This document shows, piece after piece, positions 1 to 5,084 of a stretch of 5,438 bases of DNA. The notes below the pieces were generated by a model that was not told the DNA's origin, ran no database searches, and saw only the letters and a list, made by a program, of their open reading frames with translations. The stretch comes from an uncultured Gammaproteobacteria bacterium. Lineage in GTDB: Bacteria; Pseudomonadota; Gammaproteobacteria; UBA9214. The stretch is from positions 1-5,438 of the forward strand of contig CAJQPV010000189.1 in NCBI GenBank assembly GCA_905480305.1, read 5' to 3'. Numbering within the stretch: position 1 is the first letter of the stretch; each line of letters starts with the position of its first letter. Made by a program: the position numbers and the translations under genes.

Positions 1-252
1 AACAAAATCAAATTCACTGCGTGATACAGCTTGATTTAACAAACTGTTGATCTCAAAAGGTACTAATATGAAAGTATGGCCCGGTATTGCTTCAGTCAAG
101 TAATCAGCCGTTGGCTGCCAGCGCTTGATCGCAAGCTCAGCGCCCCGGTTCGCACGTAGGCCAATTTTGATTACCTCCCCACTGACGGCATTGGAAAATA
201 TTATCAGGCCTAAGCTAGCAATTATTACCGCGAAGATTTCTTTTGCTTTCAC
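1..252 (-). CDS. N-terminal part of a PhnD/TtrS-like periplasmic-binding sensor protein (partial, runs off the left edge)
   Basis: The minus-strand frame gives 84 residues with no stop, starting from GTG at 252-250 and continuing past base 1. Residues 1-25 form a signal peptide or membrane anchor: a short basic start (MKAKE), a hydrophobic run (residues 6-19), then SNAVSG. The following EVIKIGLRANRGAE, KRWQPTADYL and IPGHTFILVP, ending in EFDFV, match the start of the phosphonate-type (PhnD-like) substrate-binding domain. That domain occurs as the sensor region of TtrS-type histidine kinases and of related diguanylate cyclases and PAS proteins. The conserved RW.PTADYL and .DFV pattern is typical of that sensor group rather than of transport-only PhnD. 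The output domain lies outside the window, so kinase, cyclase or plain binding protein cannot be separated. GTG is chosen because no ATG occurs in frame and it sits directly before the signal peptide, with a weak GGA six bases upstream. I found no convincing promoter for it. Confidence 0.72.
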   Translation of the reverse strand, partial: MKAKEIFAVIIASLGLIIFSNAVSGEVIKIGLRANRGAELAIKRWQPTADYLTEAIPGHTFILVPFEINSLLNQAVSRSEFDFV

Positions 253-859
253 TGAAAATCCAAATATTATTTGTAACTTAATAAATATGGGTACTTAAGA
301 CCAAAACAGCAGCCTTGTCGAACTTATAGCGCGATGCGTGGTTTGGAGAACTAAAAACAAGAATATTGTCTGTCGACCTACAGTACCATCTGTGCAGAAT
401 GTTACCAAAATCGATGCAATTGACTCTGCCTGTACCTGCTTCACTTATACTAACAATATATCAGGTTTACTTAACCTGTCTGAAGTATCAGTGCGTCAAG
501 AATTGTCAGACAGACACCCGCAACGAGTATTTCACCAAACGCTAAAGGTCGTCTTTGGGTCGACTCCGGTCCTTTAGAGAAAACTTATTTAGAATCAGTC
601 CCTACGACTGAGTTCGGGGCAACTACGGACATACGCTGGACACCAGGGCATGAACATTTAATTGGTCCTGTTCTTCTCAGCTCTCCAAGGAACTGTTTTG
701 TATCGGCCAACCGGAAGACTATGCCGCTGTTTTTCGCCTGACCATGCCAACCAGACCTATCAGATCAGAAGACACAGGCTTTATCCGAACTGTAAGTCTG
801 GGGTATATATAGAAAAAGAATTTATAGAGATAATTACCTATGGTAATCAGACAGGTGCA
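253..859. other. Intergenic stretch without a supportable gene
   Basis: About 600 AT-richer bases lie between the start of the sensor gene and the end of the CHAP gene, which both point left. Short open frames exist (338-577 plus; an ATG-less frame 484-738 plus), but none has a ribosome-binding site, a recognisable domain or protein-like composition. Visible structure is limited to a perfect inverted repeat at 833-847, a loosely paired AAAGG...CCTTT segment at 544-575, and a TTGACT at 420-425 followed 20 bases later by TATACT on the plus strand, which leads to no gene. The stretch may contain the decayed remains of a gene, but I cannot identify one. Confidence 0.5.
833..847. repeat. Perfect 6+3+6 inverted repeat just after the CHAP gene
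   Basis: ATTACC-TAT-GGTAAT is a perfect dyad ending 13 bases beyond the stop codon of the CHAP gene (gene read leftwards). The stem is AT-rich and the T-rich run on the minus strand begins only about 18 bases later, so it is a poor intrinsic terminator. It could be a weak 3' hairpin or a protein-binding site. Confidence 0.4.
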
Positions 860-1540
860 TTACCGCTGAGTGTGATCTTCTGGCTGTCGCAGCCCGGTGT
901 TCGCGTGCTTCCATCCCAGCAAATACCCGTCCAGCACCCAGTAATTATCGCGGTTTTTGATGAACATAATTTTTCTTGCATAGTCATCGGGCCAGGATTC
1001 GTTGTTGAAGTTCTGTTCACTCACCTCGACAAGGCCGTTATTAATATCCAGGCCGGTGACCACAGCGACATGGCCGGTACCATTAAACGCTTTTGCATAA
1101 ACCAGTAAATCCCCCACCTCGGGAGCCTGCATTGAACCATTAAGATGGGTTTCCAGTGGAATCTGCTTGTTCGTTTTCACGTCGGTCAGGAAATCGATCT
1201 TGTCCCAGATGTCTGCTGCGATATCGACATCGCCGTAGACTGCCCCGGCGTTGATCAGCAGCCAGCGCCGGGCATACTCGACGCATTGCCATTTGATCCC
1301 GGTGTAGGAGCCCTTCCATTTGTTGGGTTCAAAGATCACACAATCGGACTGGCAGTTGGAATAGGCCTCGATTCCTCGCGGTGATTTACCCAGCACCTCG
1401 CCGTAGGGCGAGTTGCACCCGGACTGGCATGCAGCAGGTTTTTCCTTATTCACATTTTCCGCGAAGGCGCTGCTAACAACAGGTGCAAGCAGAACGAGGA
1501 GAAGCAGATTGTGCAATCTACTGGAGGATATGTGCATCAT
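860..1540 (-). CDS. Secreted CHAP-domain amidase, glutathionylspermidine-amidase-like
   Basis: The 226-residue product has a clear signal peptide: a hydrophobic run at residues 11-23 and a likely Sec cut after AFA at 25-27. Residues about 45-212 form a CHAP (NlpC/P60-clan) cysteine amidase domain. The catalytic Cys86 lies in KWQCVEYARR, His157 in GHVAVV, and the third polar residue in SEQN (174-177). These motifs, plus PYGEVLG and an LLGW near the end, follow the amidase half of E. coli glutathionylspermidine synthetase/amidase (Gss), which hydrolyses the glutathione-spermidine amide bond. From memory of that enzyme, the Cys-to-His spacing is nearly the same (71 here, 72 there). The ATP-grasp synthetase half is absent. 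A secreted protein would not meet cytosolic glutathionylspermidine, so the substrate may instead be peptidoglycan or another amide. Four extra cysteines form two CxxxC pairs (38/42 and 63/67), which could make periplasmic disulfides. The gene stands alone and is divergent from the ATPase. The fold and secretion are well supported; the substrate is not known. Confidence 0.85.
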   Translation of the reverse strand: MMHISSSRLHNLLLLVLLAPVVSSAFAENVNKEKPAACQSGCNSPYGEVLGKSPRGIEAYSNCQSDCVIFEPNKWKGSYTGIKWQCVEYARRWLLINAGAVYGDVDIAADIWDKIDFLTDVKTNKQIPLETHLNGSMQAPEVGDLLVYAKAFNGTGHVAVVTGLDINNGLVEVSEQNFNNESWPDDYARKIMFIKNRDNYWVLDGYLLGWKHANTGLRQPEDHTQR

Positions 1541-1544
1541 GTTG

Positions 1545-1550
1545 TCCCTT
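1545..1550 (-). promoter_or_regulatory. Ribosome-binding site of the CHAP gene
   Basis: AAGGGA on the minus strand precedes two consecutive ATG codons (1538-1540 and 1535-1537). The gap from GGG is 5 bases to the first ATG and 8 to the second. The second is the more usual spacing, so translation may begin one residue later than annotated. The signal peptide is unaffected either way. Confidence 0.6.
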
Positions 1551-1714
1551 GTCGTTGTTACTCAACGAACCGGTAATCGGCGCTTATGAGCAAACAGCGA
1601 ACAAATCTGGCGCTGCATGAGATTGCCGTGCTGCGCTTGTAATAACGAGAATATAGTAATTAATCAGGGTTTCCCGGGTATTTTTAAACATCATAGACGA
1701 AGAGTACAGAAAAA

Positions 1715-1766
1715 GTCCGGGGTCAGTCGATGGCTGCCTGTCTGACTGTCTGCCTCGGTCCCCGAG
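1715..1766. repeat. REP-like compound inverted repeat
   Basis: Two nested complementary pairs can be drawn: CGGGG (1718-1722) with CCCCG (1760-1764), and inside it CAGTC (1724-1728) with GACTG (1744-1748). A separate short hairpin, CTCGG-TCC-CCGAG, covers 1754-1766. Between the arms an eight-base unit is repeated in tandem (CTGTCTGA then CTGTCTGC, 1738-1753). The left part, GTCCGGGGTCAG, resembles a motif I remember from intergenic REP-type elements near Y1 transposases in gammaproteobacteria. No transposase is present in the window, and the family assignment is from memory only. Confidence 0.35.
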
Positions 1767-1910
1767 TGTCTGTAAACAGTAGCCAGGTCAACCGGTCGAC
1801 ACAAGCCCTTGCCGCAACAAGGTAAAAGCTGGAGAGTATGCAGACAGAGCAAAGAAAGCGCACAGGTTTTAATGTGTTATAGAAGATGACTGTGGAGCCG
1901 TTGGCTATTA

Positions 1911-1938
1911 TTGACAGCGCAAGCATTACATTGATACT
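1911..1938 (+). promoter_or_regulatory. Sigma70-type promoter for the ATPase gene
   Basis: A perfect TTGACA (-35, 1911-1916) is followed after 16 bases by GATACT (-10, 1933-1938; four of six consensus bases). Transcription would start near 1945, giving an RNA leader of about 100 bases before the ATPase ATG at 2048. It is the best -35/-10 pair in the divergent region and is correctly oriented and placed. Confidence 0.5.
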
Positions 1939-1949
1939 GGGCTTACACG

Positions 1950-2051
1950 ATGAAAACTTATTACCACGCAAACAGACTGATCCTGCTGATGGTGTTGGTC
2001 AGTTACCGGTTCCGGGGTGCATTGCGCGACCGCGGTGAGCGTGCTGCATGA
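1950..2051 (+). CDS. Possible 33-residue leader ORF overlapping the ATPase start
   Basis: An ATG at 1950 opens 33 codons ending in TGA at 2049-2051, which shares ATGA with the ATPase start at 2048. The peptide has a basic/aromatic start (MKTYYHANR), a short hydrophobic core (LILLMVLV, residues 10-17), and an Arg-rich tail (RFRGALRDRGERAA). The 4-base overlap is the usual arrangement for translational coupling, and the promoter at 1911-1938 would transcribe the whole ORF. Against it being real, the ATG has no Shine-Dalgarno site and would lie only about 5 bases from the predicted RNA start, so translation would be nearly leaderless. I do not recognise the peptide. It may be a leader peptide, a small membrane protein, or chance. 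Confidence 0.3.
   Translation: MKTYYHANRLILLMVLVSYRFRGALRDRGERAA
2034..2038 (+). promoter_or_regulatory. Ribosome-binding site of the ATPase gene
   Basis: GGTGA, which is complementary to part of the 16S anti-Shine-Dalgarno tail, ends 9 bases before the ATG at 2048. It lies inside the preceding small ORF. An in-frame TGA at 2036-2038 rules out any earlier start for the ATPase. Confidence 0.5.
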
Positions 2052-4768
2052 ACGGGAAATCATCCTCGGCTGCTTCCACACCAAATCCCTTGCCTGCACC
2101 CCATGCCCGGCCGGCCGGGGAGATACTTGCCGGCTTGCACAGCTCGCCGAAGGGTCTGAGCCAAGCGGAAGCGACTGCCCGTCTGCAACGCTATGGTCGC
2201 AACGCCCTGCCGGTGGCTGAACCACCGGGCATTATCCGCGTCTGCCTGCATCAATTCGCCAGCCCGCTCATCTACGTGCTGGTAGCGGCGGCACTGGTCT
2301 CGCTGGTCATTCGAGAATGGTCCGATGCCGTGTTTATCTGTGCGGTCCTGTTGTTGAACGCCATTATCGGCACCGCCCAGGAATACTCGGCGCAACGTGC
2401 TGCGATGGCCCTGCAACAGCTGGTCACCACGTGCAGCCGGGTCCTGCGCGAGGGCGACACTTATGAACTCGATGCGGAAGAACTGGTACCCGGAGATATC
2501 GTATTGCTGGAATCGGGTGAGCGCGTCCCGGCCGACATACGGCTGCTTGCCAGTCATGACCTGGAGGTGGACGAATCCCTGCTGACCGGCGAATCCGCTG
2601 CGGTCTTCAAGCAGGCTGACAAACAGCTACCGGAGGACAGTGCGCTTGGCGACCGGGTCAACATGGCCTTTGCCGGGACACTCGTCAGCCGGGGGCGCGG
2701 CCGTGGCGTGGTAACGGATACAGCGCTAGACACGGAGCTTGGACATATCGCCTCCGCCGTGCTCGGTAAGCCGCTTACCAAGGCCCCGCTGCTGGTGCGG
2801 ATGGAACGGTTTACCAACCGCGTTGCCATCCTGGTCGGCGTGGCCGCCTTGCTGATGGCTGCTATCGCAATGGCTCGCGGTATGCCACTGGACGAAATCT
2901 TCCTGCTTGCCGTGGCACTGGCCGTGTCGGCGATACCGGAAGGCTTGCCGGTCGCGCTCACGGTGGCGCTGGCCATCAGCATGCGGCGCATGGCGCGACG
3001 GCATGTCATTGTGCGACGACTACTGGCAGTGGAGGCGCTCGGCTCCTGTACCGTTATAGCCACTGACAAGACCGGCACCCTGACCGTCAACCAGCTTACG
3101 GCGCGCAAAATTGTTTTTGCTGGCCATGAGCCCTGGGAGGTCACCGGCAATAGCCTGGAACCAACAGGCAGTATCCTTACCTCACGCGGCACCCCGCTGC
3201 CAGAGGAAGAAGCCTTGCTTTGCCGCTTATGCCAGACGGCTGTGCTGGCCAACGAGGGGATTCTTGCGCATCGTGATGAAGGCTGGACACAACACGGGGA
3301 TGCCGTCGATGTTGCCTTGCTGGTGATGGCACACAAGGCCGGGGTAACACAGGTGGAATCTGTCAATGCCATGCCGGAGATTGCGACCATTCCGTTTGAA
3401 TCGGAGCGCCTGTTCTCGGCGAGTCTGAATAACAATGATGAGGGTCAGCAGGCCTTTGCCAAGGGCGCACTGGAACAACTGCTGCCGATGTGCAGCACCA
3501 TGGCGACACCCGCAGGCCCGGTAGCGCTGGAGCGTTCCGTGGTGGAACAGCAGGCGCAGGAGTTGGCTGGCCAGGGCTACCGCGTGCTGGCCCTGGCGGC
3601 CGGTAGTATCGAACTCGGGCCGCAGCAAGTGTTCTCCGAAGAACACCTCGGGCACTTGACGTTGATCGGACTGGTTGGCCTGATCGACCCGCTGCGACCC
3701 GAGTCGAAGGATGCCGTAGCGGGTTGTCGGGCAGCCGGCATCCGGGTAGCGATGCTAACCGGCGACCACCCGGCAACCGCCTTTGCCATTGCAAGCGAAC
3801 TGGAGCTGGTGACCAGCCCTGCGGAGGTAGTCACCGGGCCGGAACTCAAGCAGGCGACAGATGCGAGCAGCATGGACCGGTTGACCGAAGGGGCACGGGT
3901 ATTTGCTCGTGTGGAGCCGCAGCAGAAACTCGAAATTGTCCAGTCGCTGCAGCGCAACGGACACTTCGTCGCCGTCAGCGGCGACGGCGCCAACGATGCG
4001 CCGGCATTGCGTGCCGCCCAGGTCGGCGTTGCAATGGGCATTAGCGGCACCGACGTGGCCCGCGAGACTGCGGACCTGATACTCACCGATGACAATTTTG
4101 CCTCGATCGTGGCCGGCGTCGAAGAGGGACGCATTGCCTACGCCAATGTGCGCAAGGTAATTTTTCTGCTGGTCTCGACCGGGGCAGCGGAGCTGGTGCT
4201 GTTTACCCTGGCACTGCTGGCCGGCCTGCCGCTGCCGCTACTGGCGGTACAACTGCTGTGGCTGAACCTGGTGACCAACGGCATCCAGGACGTGGCGCTG
4301 GCATTCGAGCCGGGCGAAGGTAACGAGTTGCGTTGCCCACCGCGACCGCCGCAGGAAGCGATCTTTAACCGGCTGATGATCGAACGCGTCGTCCTGTCGG
4401 CGCTGGTAATCGGCAGCGTTGCCTTTCTGCTGTTCCAGTGGCTACTGGAACGCGGCTTCTCGCTGGACGAGGCACGCAACGGGACCTTGATGCTGATGGT
4501 GCTATTCGAAAACATCCATGTCTTCAACAGCCGCTCAGAGAGCCTGTCGATATTCCGGCATAACCCGTTGCGCAACCCGCTGCTGCTATTCGGGACACTG
4601 GCAGCACAGCTGATTCATATCGGTGCCATGTATACCCCATGGATCAGCGAAGTCCTGGATATTCAGCCGATTACACCGCAACACTGGATGGAACTGCTGG
4701 GCATGGCGCTGACCGTGCTGGTCGCCATGGAACTGCACAAGACTATCCGGCGGATGCTGACGCACTGA
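2048..4768 (+). CDS. P2-type (Ca2+-ATPase-like) cation-transporting P-type ATPase
   Basis: This 906-residue inner-membrane pump couples ATP hydrolysis to cation transport, and its length is usual for bacterial P2 ATPases. Domains in order: cation-ATPase N-terminal domain (about 22-88, with GLSQAEATARLQRYGRN); M1-M2 (about 71-110); actuator domain with the dephosphorylation motif TGES (180-183); M3-M4 (about 257-311) with PEGLP (297-301); phosphorylation domain with DKTGTLT, phospho-acceptor Asp340; nucleotide domain with a GDAVDVALL variant (417-425) and KGA (472-474); DPLRPE (547-552); TGD (571-573); GDGANDAPAL (645-654); and M5-M10 (about 703-898). All catalytic residues are present, so it should be active. 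Compared with SERCA, M4 Glu and M5 Glu are kept (Glu298, Glu715), but the M5 Asn is Gly712 and the key M6 Asp is Asn744 (NLVTNG). The ion is therefore uncertain: Ca2+, Na+, K+, Mg2+ or Mn2+ remain possible. The start is ATG 2048, since an in-frame TGA lies 10 bases upstream. It is probably transcribed from the promoter at 1911. Confidence 0.95.
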   Translation: MNGKSSSAASTPNPLPAPHARPAGEILAGLHSSPKGLSQAEATARLQRYGRNALPVAEPPGIIRVCLHQFASPLIYVLVAAALVSLVIREWSDAVFICAVLLLNAIIGTAQEYSAQRAAMALQQLVTTCSRVLREGDTYELDAEELVPGDIVLLESGERVPADIRLLASHDLEVDESLLTGESAAVFKQADKQLPEDSALGDRVNMAFAGTLVSRGRGRGVVTDTALDTELGHIASAVLGKPLTKAPLLVRMERFTNRVAILVGVAALLMAAIAMARGMPLDEIFLLAVALAVSAIPEGLPVALTVALAISMRRMARRHVIVRRLLAVEALGSCTVIATDKTGTLTVNQLTARKIVFAGHEPWEVTGNSLEPTGSILTSRGTPLPEEEALLCRLCQTAVLANEGILAHRDEGWTQHGDAVDVALLVMAHKAGVTQVESVNAMPEIATIPFESERLFSASLNNNDEGQQAFAKGALEQLLPMCSTMATPAGPVALERSVVEQQAQELAGQGYRVLALAAGSIELGPQQVFSEEHLGHLTLIGLVGLIDPLRPESKDAVAGCRAAGIRVAMLTGDHPATAFAIASELELVTSPAEVVTGPELKQATDASSMDRLTEGARVFARVEPQQKLEIVQSLQRNGHFVAVSGDGANDAPALRAAQVGVAMGISGTDVARETADLILTDDNFASIVAGVEEGRIAYANVRKVIFLLVSTGAAELVLFTLALLAGLPLPLLAVQLLWLNLVTNGIQDVALAFEPGEGNELRCPPRPPQEAIFNRLMIERVVLSALVIGSVAFLLFQWLLERGFSLDEARNGTLMLMVLFENIHVFNSRSESLSIFRHNPLRNPLLLFGTLAAQLIHIGAMYTPWISEVLDIQPITPQHWMELLGMALTVLVAMELHKTIRRMLTH

Positions 4769-4792
4769 GCCGTCGTTGTTTCCGGGTAGCTG

Positions 4793-4819
4793 CCTGCTTT
4801 CAGCAACGCGACAAGCAGG
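4793..4819 (+). repeat. 7-bp hairpin downstream of the ATPase stop codon
   Basis: CCTGCTT (4793-4799) pairs perfectly with AAGCAGG (4813-4819) across a 13-base loop, 25 bases after the ATPase stop. No run of T follows, so it is not a typical Rho-independent terminator. It could act as a 3' stabilising stem for the mRNA. Confidence 0.4.
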
Positions 4820-4925
4820 ACGCACGATGGCAGTTAGCAGCTCTTGTTAAGTTGTCTATTGAGAAATTTCAACCAACCGGTTTCCTGCTTTTCAGGCGAT
4901 CAGGCATGCCAGAATGGCGGCTCTT

Positions 4926-4937
4926 ATCTACGTAGAT
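4926..4937. repeat. Perfect 12-base palindrome
   Basis: ATCTACGTAGAT is fully self-complementary and lies about 50 bases upstream of the FNR-type box. It could be an additional regulator-binding site in the esterase promoter region. No regulator family can be assigned from the sequence. Confidence 0.35.
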
Positions 4938-4980
4938 TCCCGTATAACGCACGATTATTTAACACAATACTTTATCTATT

Positions 4981-4994
4981 TTGACTGAAATCAA
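4981..4994 (+). promoter_or_regulatory. FNR/ANR-type operator upstream of the esterase gene
   Basis: TTGAC-TGAA-ATCAA matches the FNR/ANR consensus TTGAT-N4-ATCAA at nine of ten defined bases. Its centre (4987.5) lies exactly 41.5 bases upstream of the start site predicted from the -10 element at 5017-5022. That is the standard position for class II FNR activation. FNR/ANR proteins of the CRP family activate genes under oxygen limitation; the related DNR and CRP-family regulators use similar boxes. Confidence 0.5.
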
Positions 4995-5013
4995 TTTCTC
5001 ACTTGCTGCATGG

Positions 5014-5022
5014 TGTTATTAG
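5014..5022 (+). promoter_or_regulatory. Extended -10 element of the esterase promoter
   Basis: TGT-TATTAG is a TGn extended -10 with four of six consensus bases. No good -35 hexamer lies at the right distance, which suits a promoter that needs an activator. It predicts transcription from about 5029 and a 56-base leader before the esterase ATG. Confidence 0.38.
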
Positions 5023-5032
5023 TAACTACTAA
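5019..5032. repeat. Inverted repeat across the predicted transcription start
   Basis: TTAGTA-AC-TACTAA is a perfect 6+2+6 dyad overlapping the predicted -10 and the start site near 5029. A protein bound here would block the promoter, so it is a candidate repressor operator. A single TTAGTAA half-like copy recurs at 5054-5060. Confidence 0.35.
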
Positions 5033-5084
5033 GCAAAATCGACAGACAATATTTTAGTAAGCAGCATAACCATGGAGGCTGGCC

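Larger units (their letters stand above)
1541..1910. other. Divergent intergenic region between the CHAP and ATPase genes
   Basis: No gene is supported here. An open frame on the minus strand (1971-1723) has no ribosome-binding site and no recognisable domain. The region holds a REP-like inverted repeat at 1715-1766 and an imperfect 14-base palindrome, GTCAACCGGTCGAC (1787-1800, one mismatched pair). The CHAP promoter must lie in the left part, where minus-strand A/T-rich sequence around 1640-1690 is suggestive, but no clear -35/-10 pair stands out. Confidence 0.5.
4769..5084. other. Intergenic region between the ATPase and esterase genes
   Basis: These 316 bases contain no supportable gene; the open frame at 4639-4935 is largely a shadow of the ATPase 3' end. 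The left part has a hairpin (4793-4819) and a tiny CCTG/CAGG stem (4884-4896), neither followed by a T run, so no intrinsic terminator can be called. The right part carries a 12-base palindrome, an FNR-type box, an extended -10 element and a further inverted repeat, and looks like a regulated promoter for the esterase. Confidence 0.55.

Noticed and set aside
420..451. TTGACT followed by TATACT as a plus-strand promoter, perhaps for a small RNA.
   Set aside because: The spacer is 20 bases, which is too long for a good sigma70 promoter. No gene or terminator lies downstream to define a transcript.
338..577. A 79-codon plus-strand open frame in the left intergenic region.
   Set aside because: It has no Shine-Dalgarno site, no domain or hydrophobic pattern, and no neighbour to support it.
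662..1108. A 148-codon plus-strand open frame.
   Set aside because: Its second half is antisense to the CHAP gene, which has clear family motifs. It has no ribosome-binding site and no recognisable domain.
1723..1971. An 82-codon minus-strand open frame upstream of the ATPase.
   Set aside because: It overlaps the predicted ATPase promoter and the REP-like repeat, lacks a ribosome-binding site, and matches no family I recognise.
2554..3435. A 293-codon minus-strand open frame inside the ATPase gene.
   Set aside because: The composition is Ser/Arg/Ala-rich and low in complexity, typical of the antisense frame of a GC-rich gene. The plus strand there encodes the actuator, M3-M4 and DKTGTLT regions.
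4793..4896. Hairpins after the ATPase stop as an intrinsic terminator.
   Set aside because: The CCTGCTT/AAGCAGG stem and the CCTG/CAGG stem are not followed by a T run on the plus strand.
4639..4935. A 98-codon plus-strand open frame spanning the ATPase 3' end and the intergenic region.
   Set aside because: More than a third is out of frame within the ATPase M9-M10 coding sequence, and no ribosome-binding site or domain is visible.
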